From: Oxyruncus cristatus
Lineage: Eukaryota > Chordata > Aves > Passeriformes > Cotingidae
Direction: 5' to 3'
DNA length: 64,000 nucleotides
NCBI GenBank assembly: GCA_013399855.1
Contig: VXAY01005682.1
Location: 133,558-197,557, forward strand
The notes beneath the pieces were generated by a model. That model was not told where the DNA came from. It was given only the letters and a program-made list of their open reading frames with translations, and searched no databases. Positions 13,301 to 28,300 of this stretch are shown here, one piece after another. The number at the start of each line of letters is the position of its first letter. Position 1 is the stretch's first letter. A program made the position numbers and the translations under genes.

Positions 13301-16300
13301 CTAGAGCAGGGAACACTCACGTGCAGCTCAGTCCCAATCCACTACAGCCATTTTTCTACATTCCTGCCTGCAACACAGGTTGTTCTTTGACAGAGTTCGG
13401 CAAAAAAAGGTGGAAAAAAAGACTGCCTACTCCTTCAACCTTGCCTACTTCAGAGGAATACACTTCTGAAATCACAAATGTCTGTGTCATTAGTCATCAA
13501 TGGCATTTATTAGCATACCAGCTGAGGCACACACCAGATTCTTTGGAGAAGCATTGGAGAAGCTTCTGTGACAACAGAGCCATGCCATTTTTATCTTGCA
13601 TAGTCTAAAAAAGCCATCCCGTTGTATGCTGTCTTCCCCTCACATCTCATTTTCCTTTGTCCAAACTTCCTTGCTTCATTTTTTCTAGTCTAGCTCTCCA
13701 CTCCTCAAACTCAACCCACCCCTGGCTGAGCCTACTCTGCTCTCTACCACGTATTCTCTTCTACTGTCCTGCACACCTGAACAGCCTTTACAGACCTCCT
13801 GTAGGGACAGCAACAAGATCAGATGTTCCCATGTCAATACAAATGCATGGGGACAAAGAGCTCTCAAAGAGTTCCCGGTGTTTCCCTGTCATGTCCTGTA
13901 AGTCAGACAGAAGTCTGGTATTTGCTGAAAAGAAAAAGGAAAAAGAAAAGGCATGTTCAGGCCTGTCCAGCACGTATGGGCCATATCATAAGCGATCTAC
14001 CAACCAATTGCTTTTCCAAAGGCTGTATGCCACAAGCCACCCTCGGAACTAGAGATACAAGCTCTGGCAAAGACAAAAATCATAGCACTGCACAAAAGAC
14101 TGCTGCCAGTATTTCAGTAGCCAAGGAAAAGGTTCTGGACTTATCACTGAAGAGTCACAGCAACATAAATGCCAATGGAAGGGGGAGAGGGGCAAAAGCA
14201 TGATTCGAGGCAGTTATTCTATTAAAAGGTTTACTGCATAATTTTACCAGCTGCTGTCATCAGATGTTTTCTGCCCCAAAGAGGACATGGCTGAAAAGAA
14301 CACATGTCCGGTGTCCCAGCTCACTGTCACGGGCTCCTTTGATCAAACTGACTTTCAGTGTTCCACGTGGATAAGAAATGTTATGAGTGTTGAACCCAGA
14401 AACCCGACAAAGGCATGGCTGCCACAGGTGCACATCCCCAGGTTCAAACAAGATTCAGTATGTGTTCCAAGCAGGCACACATGCACAAACACACGTAGGC
14501 TAATCACACACATACAGCCAACTGCACAGATACCAACGAGGACACACTCAGCACACACATGAACAAAAACAACACCCAAAGCCTCACTCTGAACCTGATG
14601 GCTGATCAGGATGAGGGTTCATCAGTGGGAAATATGTATGTACATACACTGTGGATTTGTCCAGCAGCTGGGTCTGCCCAGTTACTGCCCATGGATCCCA
14701 GCCTTCCCAGATGCTGGCACCTGGGATACAGGTGCCTCTTGAGGCAGCTCTTCTCCAGCTCCTGATACAGACCCCCTCATACACACGCATGCACACACAC
14801 ACAGGTCTCACCCACAGAGATCCCCAGTCTTTCCAGCAGCTGGCCAGGACTCCTTCAGTCCCTCTGGGAGCCAGTTCCTCCTGTGGTCTCACCCTCAGAG
14901 ACACACACCCAGACTCAGGTCTGGTCACCACAGCTCCTCACCAGCACATCTGCTATTTGTTCACTCACCCTCGCTCGCAGACACAGGCCTTGGACCATGA
15001 TCCCACTCCAGTTGCTGCACCCAGACCCCCAGTCACACACATGCAGTGGGTCCCTCAAAATAGTCAGAAACGGCCTTTAGTAAGAAAACAAGGCAAACTG
15101 TAGTGATAAGGGGCAGGGCGTGGCCACAAGCACACTGATCAGTCTTTTCTTACATGTGGCTGGGCCTTTTTACACCCATATCCCTTTATTTTCCCATGCT
15201 TGCTCCTCCTGAAAACACCTAGATCCACCTCTTTCTCTGCCTTTGCCTCCTCACCTAAACATCCCCTAACAAGTCTAACGCCACCCTGAAATGCCACGCT
15301 ACTGTGGGTGTCCCCTATCTCTAGACAGTGGTCCCCTCAGTCCCAAAGGTGCTCTGGCCAGACACTCCTACTGACTCCTCAGGATGGGCAACACATCTGG
15401 ATCATAGTGATGCCAAAAAAACCATCAGAAAGCAACTGCTTAGAAACAAATTTTGTGTCTTCAAGGAGCGAGGTATTTGTTGCAACGTTGGAGAGCCCCC
15501 GATTCGCATCGGACAAAGAAGCTCTAAATTTTGAGTGAGAAGTCGGGGGTTTTATACAAATTTTGTGAGGGATTGCAACATTTCTACATACATATTCATC
15601 AGATTTTGACATCTAACTACAATATTCATATTAGGCGGGGTTTGGGGTGGAGTCATCTTTTGGGGAGATTCCTGGTGGTCCTTCCTGTTTCTTCGGCCTT
15701 GTCAGGGGTCGTTTTCTCTCCTCATCNAAATTTTGTGAGGGATTGCAACATTTCTATATACATATTCATCAGATTTTGACATCTAACTACAATATTATTC
15801 ATATTAGGCGGGGTTTGGGGTGGAGTCATCTTTTGGGGAGATTCCTGGTGGTCCTTCCTGTTTCTTCGGCCTTGTCAGGGGTCGTTTTCTCTCCTCATCC
15901 TCGGTGAACTTTTCAACTTCATTTCGCTGGCTGCTTGCAAAATCCCCCTTGACTAACTGGTCCTTTATCTCCCTGGATGCCTCTCCTATCTCTATTTACG
16001 ACTACTAGGTTGACCTTCCTGCTATCTTTACTAGAATAGAACAGAACAAATCATCTTCTGCTATATTTCAACATAAACAGAACTTCTTGGAGCAAGGTAC
16101 CATCTCTCTCTTAGTTAATCCTCCAAAAAACGGTCCTTGCATCTGTTACATAAACATTGCATTCCTCAGAGCAGGGTACCAACATCCCCAGCATCCTGAG
16201 TTAACCCTTTAAATCCTTGTTTCAATAGGAATGAGGGTCCACCAGGACAGGCCTGGAAGGGGCCTGGGCACGGTTAGCAATCCTGTGAGCCCAGAATTTG

Positions 16301-19300
16301 GGTGCCCCTGGCTCCTCTGTGCTTCTTTGTGTGTGTGCAGACCAGTTTTGCATCACATAAACGAAGAACTAACAAAGTAACAGTGAAAACCTCTTGCCAC
16401 CTGCCACCACAGCCCTCTGTGGGCTCAGTTCCCTCTGAAGGGAGAGGACAACTGCGGTTGCGGTGGCATCAAAAAAGGCACATCAGAAGCTACTGGCACA
16501 AAACAGTTACTGCTTTAACCAGGTGCAGCTGACTTGATTGGGTAAATCAGGTAAACAAGATCTTGACTGTGAAGCTGTCAGTATTTCAGGAAAGGATCAG
16601 AGTGTACTGAATGTTAGCTAGCAGTGCAGAAGAAAAAGAGGAAGCAAGTTACCAAATAATTACAGAGAATAACAGAAAATTATAAGATTAAAGTATTACA
16701 AAGCAAGCAAGCAGAAAAAAAAATTGTAAAAAATCTCTTCTCATTGTATGAATTTACAGGAGCCTGGAACTGAGAATTTGCGGGGATCCCACTGAAAATA
16801 CGTCAGAGCAAACAAAAAAATAGTGATTGTAATTTTCCAGCACAGTTTTCAAACCCTTTGCCACCCATGACAGATGAGAACCTGCAGAGAAAATGCAGGT
16901 AGTTTTCCCTAAACCTGTATTTTATGGTTTCACTGGTGAATCATGCAGACACAATTTTCAGAGACATACATAAATCTGTCTCTGTTGAGAAATAAAAGCT
17001 TGAAAGATGCTCGGTTTTGCTCAACTATCTGGACACCTGAATTCCAGCTACCATAACATGTACGTCTGTTAGAGACCAAATACAAACTATAGCACAGGAG
17101 TCTCACAGAACTGCTTCCTGCACAGGAACAGGCAGTTTCTTCATTTGACCAGCACAATAAAACAAGGCTCTATACCTTCATGCAGACCATGAGGGAAAGA
17201 TTTACTGACATGCTTAGAAAGCACTTATAATGCTTCTTTAGGAAGATCAAGCAGACCCTACTTGAGCTGCTGCTCATAAAAGGGTTGTTGTTATATTTAC
17301 AGCATATACAGAATGAGATGTACCTATACCCTGATCACAAAACCCAGTCAAAACTAATGCATCTTTAACAAAATAATAAATAAAAAAATACTATCTTAAA
17401 CTTTATTAGTGGGAGCACAACTTTTCAAATTGCTCTCTCCGTATTGTTTCATCCCTCTGCTGTACTTTACTCACAAAAAGGACTGCCTTTTCCATATCCC
17501 AGGCATGTATGCACCTCAAAAAAAAGTAAACTTCAGAGGCCACTTTTTTCCAAGGCTGATAAAGTGGTCAAATAAGCCCCCACCTTTACGAGAACACTCA
17601 AAGTACTCCCACATCACAAGCACTTTCGGTCTTGTTTTAGAGCCAAAACTACCATCAATGAACAGCTGTAACAGCTTCCTCCCATTCTCCTCAAATTTGC
17701 ACGTCACCCACCATCAAGAGGTCAAGATGAATCACAGCTTAGAAAGTTCGAGATTTAGAGCTAATGGAAACAGTACTTAGAACATAAGTACTGTTAATGC
17801 TGCCCTCCTCTATAGCCTGTCTATTCCAGACCTTCCTCTCAAGGACAAGAAGGATCTGTGAGAGACTGGAAAAATGATTACTGGCTCAAAACAACTACAG
17901 GCAGGGGGGCAGGGCAAGTTCTGCCATGGTGGGATGGTGCACCGCTCCACACACCACGCCCCCCTAGAGCATCTAGGACCGCCCTGGAGTGGCTGTCAGT
18001 CACTGGCACACTGAAAGCAATGCTCCACACTACGGGAGTGCATCTACCAGAGCACATAAATGCAGTAACAGGAGGCGTGCACGTGTCGCGTCCTTATTGT
18101 CTCGGATCTATAGCAGCTCAGATCACTCTGCAACCAAGGTGGCAGCTATACCTTTCTCCCTCTCTTTTTGTTCTCCTAATTTCCTCTTCTCAAAATCCGG
18201 GTAACTTAAAAGTTGGGTGGGTCAGAGTTTGCGAAGTCAATGCTTTCTGAAACGCTTTATTTTGATCGAATGTTGCCTTTAAACTTTGCCAAAGTTCCCT
18301 TATTGTCCAGTAAAAGTTTCCAGTTTAACCTCCTGAGAGTGTCGTTGCATTTCTTTCTTGTGCCTGCCTCAGGGTATAAAAAAAACCAAAACTAAGCCCC
18401 TTTAAGAGACTTGTCCAGTGAGGCCCAGGGCTTTACAGGGTCTCAGCTCCTTGTAACCACTGAGATATGAAAGGCAATGAAGGTTTCAGTCTCAGCATTC
18501 TCTCAAAAGACTTAAAAAGCCAACAGAGGGAGAAGTTCTTCACACATTCCAAATTCCAACTGGTCTTAATCCAAAATGCCTTGTGGACCACCACACATCC
18601 TCATCTTCAATATCTCAAGCACATTGCAAATGTGATGATGTCAGAAGCAGCTGCCAACTTCCCTTATCACAAATTCATGTGCACTGTAGTTTCAGGGACC
18701 ACGGCTCCTGCACACATTGTGCTTTCCTCATGGGATACTTCTGGATTTCTGTTCTGGCAGCTCTCTTATACAACTAAACCAGGTTCTTGATTCCCACAGC
18801 CCTTTTCAAGAAGTGACCTCACTGTAATACAGCTTTTTGCTCTGCAGCTTTAGGGTCTAATCTTGCCTGAAATAACTTGGTAAAGATAAAACCTAGTCTC
18901 AACATTTCCTCTTAAATCAATGCCTAATTCCTCCTTAGGAATACACGCTTCTTCAGCAGAATCTCCCCCAGTGTTGGCTGTCTGCCTCAAAGACATGCTC
19001 CTGCATTCCTTCCCTTGTCCAACTGTCTACTGTTGTGTCAGTATATGGCAATCCACATAACCTTTCAGAGGGAGGGCATCTCTTATCTGTGCATTGTGGT
19101 TTCCTAAAGAGGTAAGTTGGGAGACAGCCTAATGCCCCTAAATCAGACTGACATCTGTGGAAACACTGGATTTTGCATTCAGCTAAGAGCTGAGGGGAAC
19201 ACATCACCTCTGCAGTGCTCAGGCAAGACAGGCTGCAAAAAGTTCTGCCCTTCAATGCAACTTCTGGAACTCCAAGGCAGATAAATCCCTTTTCTGTACA

Positions 19301-22300
19301 GCACTGCAAAGAAACTGAAAACATCATCTCTTTCATCTCTGTGTACCAAGAGTTCAGACTGATTTTCACTTTTCAGTCAGAAGGAGAGGAGGAGAAAGGC
19401 TCCATCCTCCTTGAATGTTGCTTGTTACCCCAGCAACTTTGGGTAAATCTATCACATGACCCTGAACTGTCCATGAGACACAGTAATAACTTACCCTTAA
19501 ACACTATTTCTTTTCATGCTTTTTATACGATAATGCTGTTCAATGTAGTAAATCTTTCCCCACTTTAAGACTTCTTGACTGATGAATTCACCTTACAACA
19601 CCTTCTGCAATAAAACAGGATCCTAGAAGTATAATTGAAGTGTCAAGTTTATTCTGCTGGACATCCATCTGTCCAATTTCCTTGTCCCTAAAAATCCAGC
19701 ATGGATACCTTCCTCAGAGGTAAAGAAGATCTTTATCTAAGGTGAGTCAGAGAGGCCACATTTGAGACGTAAAGACTTGAAAAAGACATATAATTTACTT
19801 TCAGAATATTTTTCAGCATATCTCAAGCCTTATGTCCTGAAAACTTCACACTGGTTTTATTCAGGAGTTACTTCTAAGCTTGTCTACTTAGAAAGTTATC
19901 CTTAATTAACACCATGAAAATACTCTCGCTCCAGATAAGAACACTTATTCTGAAGTGACAACACTTACAAAGGGAATTAATCAGGGAGAACAATTCTGCT
20001 TTCAACTTGTACCAAACCTTAATCTGATTTAAACTCTTCCTTGTGGAACAATTCTCTCGTATTTACTGAGATACTACTACTAAGGGAGCATGACATTTCA
20101 CACTGTTTGCCATGCTAATCCTTACTGCCTCAGAAGACTAAATCCACATTCAAGGCAGAGAGCAAAGGCCCTGACACATAAGGAGAAGCCTTGGCAGGCC
20201 TAATATCTGGATATTAGCTTGCACAAGCAAGCACCTGTATTCACCAGCTCTGCTCCTCGGAGTGAAGTGAGATGTTTAAGAATCAATTTCACAAGAAACC
20301 ACTGAAGCAAGACAAACAAGGACATCTGATGCAACCTTTTATTTCCAGACATGGGTGCCCATCTGCAGTCTTAAATTAAACTGAACCATGATTCGGAACA
20401 TCCTCCGAGATTTTATTTGTCAAATGTCCCACTGCTCTGGGTGTGAAAGAATGGTTTGTGCTTCTCTTTGGAGAATACTGAGAATATTCTGAGCTCCTAG
20501 CTGGCAAGCTCCAGACAGACCAGATAAGAGACCAAAGAGCTGCCTGCCCAGCATCTATAACAGTGGCACACAGAGCAGCCTGACTTCCAACAGCCAAATT
20601 ATCTATCGAGAAAAAATAGGAACCAGAAAACACAACGCTCTTAGGCAATAGGACATGACATTTATTGAGCTCTCTTTGCCACAGCTACACAAATTCCATT
20701 TTCAATGATTACATTACTCCTCTAAAATGCATTAAGCAATTTGTGAGATCAAAGTGAAGGGCACCTAAAGCAATCCAGAGAACCAAACTCTAATCTCTCA
20801 ATAATTACAATTTTGTGTATGTAGGGGAAGTACACGAGTACAGATTTTGTAGACAGCAGCTAGAGCCTCATGCTGATACACTAAACCTATTTAACAGTCC
20901 AGCAGCTCATTTACCGGTGCTCCTTCCCAGGGCCCTCCCACCACCCTTTGTAATCCAGCAGCATGTACGACAGCCCCGGGCAAGTCAGGTTTTGATTTCC
21001 TGAGGACTTTTCCAGGACAGAATTCAGTATATTTGCCTGCCACACTAAATTACAGACCAGGCACTACAATTTTACAAAATTTATACTTCAGCTCAGTGAA
21101 ACTGTAAACTCTGCTGATGCTACCACAGGACTTGGCCTACTACCTATGAAACTGCCAAACTTCAGAAACTTTCCATGCACAAAAATAAATAGATAAAACA
21201 AACAAACAAGTAAACAAAAGCACTGGCAAAGCAATTGGCACAACAGAAACTTTGACCTTACAGAGTTGTAACAACACAGCCTGGTACAGCTTAATAAGAG
21301 CAAAATCATAAGTTAACAGGTAGTTCCAGTGCTGCCAGCAGTTTTAAATGCATGTGTTATCTGACACAATACCACAGGCAGTGGTGTCAGGTTTCTATGC
21401 TTTCAGCACAGAAAAAAAATGCAGAAGTTAGAGCTCTTTTTGCAGAAAGCATTGGCAAGCAAGTGCCAAAATATGGGCACTTAACAACAGCCGCTATCCA
21501 TTTCAGGTATACAACTGCTATTCACTGAGAGAAGTTCAAAAAGTCGCTGTCAAATTATAAACTGATTGAAGGTATTTCAGAAACAGAGCATTTTCCAAAG
21601 CCCAAGGACAAAAAGGTAGATATACAGAGATATATCAGTTTTCCCACGCCTCATTTGAGGGAAAGAAGAAAGTCCGTATTTGCTTTTAGTTTCCCAGGAC
21701 ACAAGTGTCAACTCAATCAAATCTTACCAGAGCAAATCTTACTCTCACTAACTTGACAGGAAGTTCTGTTACCAGCTTCCGAGGCACAGGAATGGGTCCT
21801 ACCTTAGTCAGAACTCATCAAAGATAATGATTCAAAAAGCAAATATTCTGAATTAGTTAGAAGTTTTCTATGTTACCAACTAAAAGGGATGCAGGTAATG
21901 GGTATCAGAAATGCATTCCTTATCATGAACAAATGTTGACTGGAAGAACACATCAAGCCACCAGAAAAGATGGACATTTTATGTACGCATTTCACTGTGC
22001 CCCCCTGGAAAACACTGGGATAATGACCCTAATCTAGAGTCAATATAAAAATTAGCCTCTAAATCTTTCCCCGGCTATCAGTTTTCTGTCTTTTTTTTAC
22101 TTTTTTCCTCATAAGGAAAGTAAGGCTGATGACCATTACCTATTAACAGCCACCATTTAAAGAATAGTCTTTTCTAGATACTTCTCTTCCGGTCAAGTGT
22201 AGCGAAAAATCAAGTCTAAACACGAAAATGGACAGAAAGCAATCAGAAAAGCAAAAAGAAAAGATTAAGAACAACAACACCCAGGGAAGCCAGGCATTCT

Positions 22301-25300
22301 CTGGTAAAGAGAAAACTGTTGCATACACGGCACAGAGTTGAGAAAAGATGGTCTAAATCAAATGCTGTTCTCAAATAACACATTACACCCCCCACTGTCA
22401 TCATTGCAATTTAACAGGATGTAGAAGCAAAGTGACAGATGGAACTACACTGTCCATCATACACGAGTGACACCTTCGAGCCTGACTCGACATACATCTC
22501 AGAAAAAGCGCCTGTCCTGGGTTAAGCTAACTACACAGCTCAAGACATCCAGCTTTTGAGGGAGCCTGACCTCAGAACTTGTTCTCTGCAGCCTCTCTGG
22601 GTTACGTTGTCAGTCATTGCTCACGTTGTACAGCCAACAACAATACAACAACATCTACATGTTTTACTATTCCAGAGGAATGCCAGGAAATGGCTCGGTT
22701 AGAGGAAGACTGATCACCCTGCCAGGCCATCAGTGAAAACATCATAACATCTACTCAGTTACTAGCATATAAAGACAGCTCCTTTGCAAGTGTCCTACTT
22801 ACAGGGGCTGGGACCAGTTTATCACTATGTGGATATAACCAAAACTGTGTATTCTACACCCTCTATGTAATTTCTGATGGACTGTTAATAAATGGATTGT
22901 TTACATCAGCTGCCCAGGGCACACCTGACACCTCAGGCTACAAGATGGGTGTCAAAGAAACACTGTGAGACTCGGGAGTGTTCCTTTGTCTTCACACCAA
23001 TGACTCAGCCGCGGTAACTCCCCTCTGGAAAGGCATTAACACCTTCACACACAGCCTGAGGGGTCATCTCTGCTAATGGGCCACAATTGGCTGGCATAAC
23101 CGGCAGCTGCAACAACCTAGACCATCAAAGATTCCAAAAATATTCCATGACTCACAGAATTAAGTCACCCATTGTGAAACTCCTCACCCTAGGGGAGGTA
23201 CTGGGCATTCCCACCTGAACCTGAGTATATACAAACTTCAGGTTTTGGGACTTCTGGTACCACTCCTGGGATCCAGAGGAGGATCAGAATTTCAACAGGA
23301 CTAGGACTGCCACTTTGACAAGACTGACATAATTACTTTGACAGAACTGCCACCATCATCTGGATCAAGAGGTTTCCCTTCCTTTTACTTTGCCCCCAGG
23401 GGGACCACGTGGTGCTCAGCACAGGGGCAGACCAATACCATTCTGTTCTTCTCCAAGGGTGCTTAGTTATACATCTGTCTTTGTGGGTTAAAACCAGTTT
23501 TTTCTCTGTATCATTGTATTTATTGTAATCTTTTTAGTAAATTGTAACTCTGACTTGTAATCTCTCTTGAGTTGGGTTCATTTCTCCCGCCGGTTTACTT
23601 TTAAACCAGCACACCAAGGAAGACAGAGAATCACAGAATAAAGCAAGCAACAATTGGGATAGAACACATACAAGAAAGGTACAAGTGGTCACATCAAAGA
23701 CCTTACCGACCTTCTGTCCTTACCTTTAATAAGCTCTGGCTTGTAGGCTTTTCTTAGCTGCTCTAGGAAGTTGTTATAAAAACACTCTGCCTGCTCCGTG
23801 GGCATTGCCATGTGGTAGTCAGGCTTGTTTCCCTTCAGGATGCACTGGAGGGTAAACTGGCTCACACACAACACTTCATACTGTTTATCCATCACACTTT
23901 TGGACCAGTGCTTCCCGCTTTCATCTTCAAATACTCGCAAGTTCAAGATCTTTCGAACCCTAGGAGAAAAAGATAATTCTTAAATTGTCCCATGCAGATT
24001 CAACAGGTACCATACAGAACAAGACAACATGAAAGGCAGATGCATATTCATTCTTTCTCCACATAACAAGATATCCCTCTGCACCTTCATTCCTAAGCCA
24101 TGGAAATCTCGTCACATTACTAGAGACATAACCAAGAAAGCCCTTATACACCTACAAAATGTTGTCACATCATTGATCTACACCATCGTTTTATGAGGAA
24201 TGGGATCAGAACAGAATAACTGCATGTTACGGAGTGACGTAAAGATGGCATAGTAAGTTAAGAAAGCTCACTCTTAAATATCTGACTTTATGTGTCACAA
24301 CATTACTTAACATGTGAGCAGCTTTGGGAATTTTAATCCTCCCACGGCACTGGAAAATCACACTTAGTATGAAATGAGATCATCCTACACTATGGTTGTT
24401 GCCAGTCATGATTCACATGTACGCCTCCTGCTTTATCACTTCCTAGCACTATTCCCAAACCAGGCCCCACAAGCCAGATGAGGACAACACCTTTTCATCA
24501 GAAAAGGAAGGAAAGCAACAGGACAGAACTGCGGGTGGCAGTAAAGTGGTGATTGGGACTTATTTGAATTTTGGACCCATTTTTGGCTCTAATACTCAAG
24601 AGAATAAGAGGAGCTTCACAAACGGATCCTGAAAAGCAGCAGGCGGACTTGCAACCCAGTCCATGTCAGGACTTTGGTAACAGGACTGCAAGCCACTCTC
24701 CTGTCTTTGGTTTCTTCTTCTAGCTTCTCCACATCTGCAGCATCAAGAGAGCATATCAAGTGCAAAGCACTTCAACTGCAGTCATCAGCCAGGCATTTTA
24801 CGCTGCACCAGAGGTGAGGCCGTTCGTTAGCATAAGATAAAGCTGAGGCTTTGTTATGGTCTAGCTTCAGCGCTTTGCCATCACTAAGGCACAGTCACAA
24901 GAACCATCCTTGCCAATCTCTGTGTCAACAGCAAACAGAATTAACTTCTGAATGAAATGGATGGTTAAAAGCATCCACTGGAAGGCCCCAGAGAAGGCTT
25001 TAATCATCATCACTGGTCTGTTTTAATCTTAGAGATGTTTGTTGTTTAACTTACAGGATCACTACAGTTTCCTTTAATAGGACCTGAAAAACCTCGTTAA
25101 GCTGATTTCTTTCATTCTTTTTTCTCAGAGGCTGGCTTCCTGCCCTTCCTGCATCAGTCATCCCAACAACCTGGTGTTGAGAGCACAGTCACTACGGATC
25201 AGACGCATGCAATGTTCAGAAGCATCCTCCACGTTCACCAAGGTAAGGATAAGAAACGATGACAGAGCAGATGTTACACACTGAGCGAGGCAAACAGTAA

Positions 25301-28300
25301 GATAAACCAGTGGAGCATGTCAGAATAAAACTCCCTTCAGCTCTGCTGCAATTCTCTACAAGTTTCACACGTTTATGTTAGATCTTTGGTGACCTTCAGG
25401 TCATATCCTCAGTCTCTTACTTTCTCTTCCACATCTGCTAAGGGTTGTTTTCACCCTCCCTCACATTCTTCCCTCTTCACTGCTTGAGCCTTTCCTCTTC
25501 TTGACATCAGTCAGCTCCACTAGGTGTTTCTTCTTTGCCTTTGTAAGGTCTGAGGTCAGTCTTAGAACAACGATCTGTCTGAAGGAGACAGAAGAAGCCC
25601 CCGGAGAACTCCTTCTCGCATGTGTTCACATGTGTGGCTGAATCCCGCTATTCTGTGGCCACGGAACAGATGGCCAGAGCCAGTCCTCCAGGCTGCCAAA
25701 ATTGATTCATGTTTCTGGACAAGTAAGTGACAAGAGTACCCCACCTTCTGGAAGAACAAAACTTCTCCTGTGCAAGCTAAAATGAGAGTCTGAGGTTTCT
25801 GATAAATCCCATCCTTGAAGGATAGATTTCTTCTGGGTAAATTCATGCAGTAAAAAGGACAGACATCTAAAAAAGGGAGCCCTGAAAAACCCAACATGTT
25901 GATTCTTCCTTTTTGAGTCTGCTCCTCTTAAAAAACACAGAGACAGAGAATGGAAACAGATTTTTCTAAATGGAACATAAACTAAGAACTAACTAAGAAA
26001 TTTGCATTCAACGTAAAATCTCAAGAGGAACTCACAGGCAAACCTTAATTTCCCAATAGGAATAACCGATTTGTTTGGCTACTGCACAGGTATTGGTGAT
26101 TCAGTATCAGCAATGAACAAGCAAAAGAGTACAAGGCAAAACGAAATAAGCAACTTACATGTGCTCCAGCTCTCTTTGTGTATCTTCCAAAGAAATGCCC
26201 AGCAGCACACAGAGGCCTCGTCCTATTGAGCTGATCTGTTCACCACCCACTGGGGAAGGAGAGGGGGAAAAGTAAGGTTAAATGCACTGTTTTGTTTTAT
26301 GGCACAGGTAAGTACTGGTTTCAGCTGGAACACTGTTCATTTCTCACCAGAGAAAACAGCATTTCCCACACCCTGCTTCTCTGTGTTAAGTTTGTAGAGA
26401 TTAAAATCACATAGAAGCATTCTTTCAAAAACTTCTCAGCGTCACCACTTCTTTGTGAGCTCAGGATGCTTACTCCAGCATTCATTGAAAGATTTTTACT
26501 ACAGCTGGATCAGCTGTGCTGACCAGAGAGGTGGCAGAACCCTCTCCAAGACTTGTGAAAAGTATCCACTTGGTTGATGTCACTAAGTTTACTCAAGTTC
26601 TCTACTCCACCATTCCCTTCATACTTTGTATTCATCGTGAAAAGGTGACTTCTACCTTCTACCCTCGTGAATTTTTTGAAATATGACTTTTAACAACCTG
26701 CTAATTCTGCCCTTCTAATTGGGAACATAACCCTTTAATGACATTTACAATAAAACACAAACCATCACAGTTCTGTTGTGTTTTCCCAAGAAATGTTTTA
26801 AATTATCTTAAATTAATTATCTTTATTTTGGCATGGTTGATCCTGAGATCACTGTAGTAGGATCAGACACGGCCTTAAAACTGAGAAAAGCACCAGTTAC
26901 CCAGCTGTTAAAACTGCACCCAGGCTCAAGTCTGGGAAAAAAGCTCCAAACATCCTGTAAAATGAAAGGAGATCAGGTCTCCAGCAAAAGCTGAAAGCTT
27001 GTGTCTCTGCACTAGTGGCCATATCAGGACTATTCCCAATGGGCAGAAGCAAACCCGGGGGAAAAACTCCTCACAAAGACTCTTTCCATTTGATCTGGGT
27101 ATGAGTCCTCCAGCTCACAAATCTATTCTGCTAAGTACAGCACTCTCTCCCTCAGAGAGTGACATCTCAAACTCTTCAACAGCCAGAAAAAACAGTTTAA
27201 ATTATTCCCCACAGAGGTGGCAGCAAGTCAGCAAGAACTCCAGTGCTGATGGGATCTGACCACTGTTGTGCCCACAGCACCAGCGGTGCACAAAAGCTGT
27301 GCCCCTTACACAGACACGCTCTGTCAGTGCTGTTTGTTAGCGCAAAGGCCATCCTGCTGCACACTTCTCGGCCCCTGGGCCGCACAGCAGAACTCACTGC
27401 CTCTTGAGCTCACATGTAAACTTCTTTAAGCATCCCAAGCACAGAAGGTCCAGCCAACGCAATAGCAGGGACATTACATCGGGACACAGCATTCCTATTG
27501 GCACCAGGGCTACTGACCCAGGCAAGCAGTGCCTGGTGGCAGCAGGGACAGCACCAGTGACACATGCAAGCAGTGCAAAAAAGTGTGCCAGGACGCACTA
27601 CCAACATGCTTGCAATGCTCCGAGGTGACTGTGATTGTACTGCCAATGCATGCCAAGCCACGGGAGAGGGAAACTGGGATGGCACCGCCACCACATACAT
27701 GCTGCATGGAGGCCCCCCTGATTACAGTGGGGGAAGGTGGTCACAGACTCGCTGCTGACAGGCACACGAAAAACAGAGGCAACTGTGACCGCGGTGCCAG
27801 CACGCGTTTCTCATGCAAGCGGGCAGCTGGGATGGCACCTCTGACACGCACAGGCCGTATGTGGAACAGTCGCTGGTTCAGTCCTGCCACACGAGCAAGC
27901 ATCGTGGCTAAATGCACCGTGGCTGTGGCTGCCGTGGCACACATGCAGGCGCGGGGGCTCGCAGAGGGGATGGCGCTGCCAACACACACAGCAACGCGTG
28001 GCAGCGACCAGGGAAGCCCCGCCAACACGGACACCAAGCCGGACAGAATTCAAGAAGCGTTTGAACAATGCCCTCAGGCACATGGTGTGACTCCTGCGGA
28101 TATCCTGTGCAGGGCTAAGAGCTGGACTCGATGGTCCCTGTGGGTGCCTTCCAACTCAAACAAGCATTTCTCTGTAAACACAAACAAGCAATTAAAGACG
28201 ACTGCGACTGTGGTATCAATACAAAGGCACTCGAGGGGCGACTGCAGCGGGACTGCCAGCCCATGCCGGCAAGGCAGGGATGTACAGAGACTTCAGTACA

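Noticed and set aside
14584..15103. Open frames of 115 and 150 codons
   Set aside because: Low-complexity CA-rich DNA with no family match; both strands are open, which indicates composition rather than coding.
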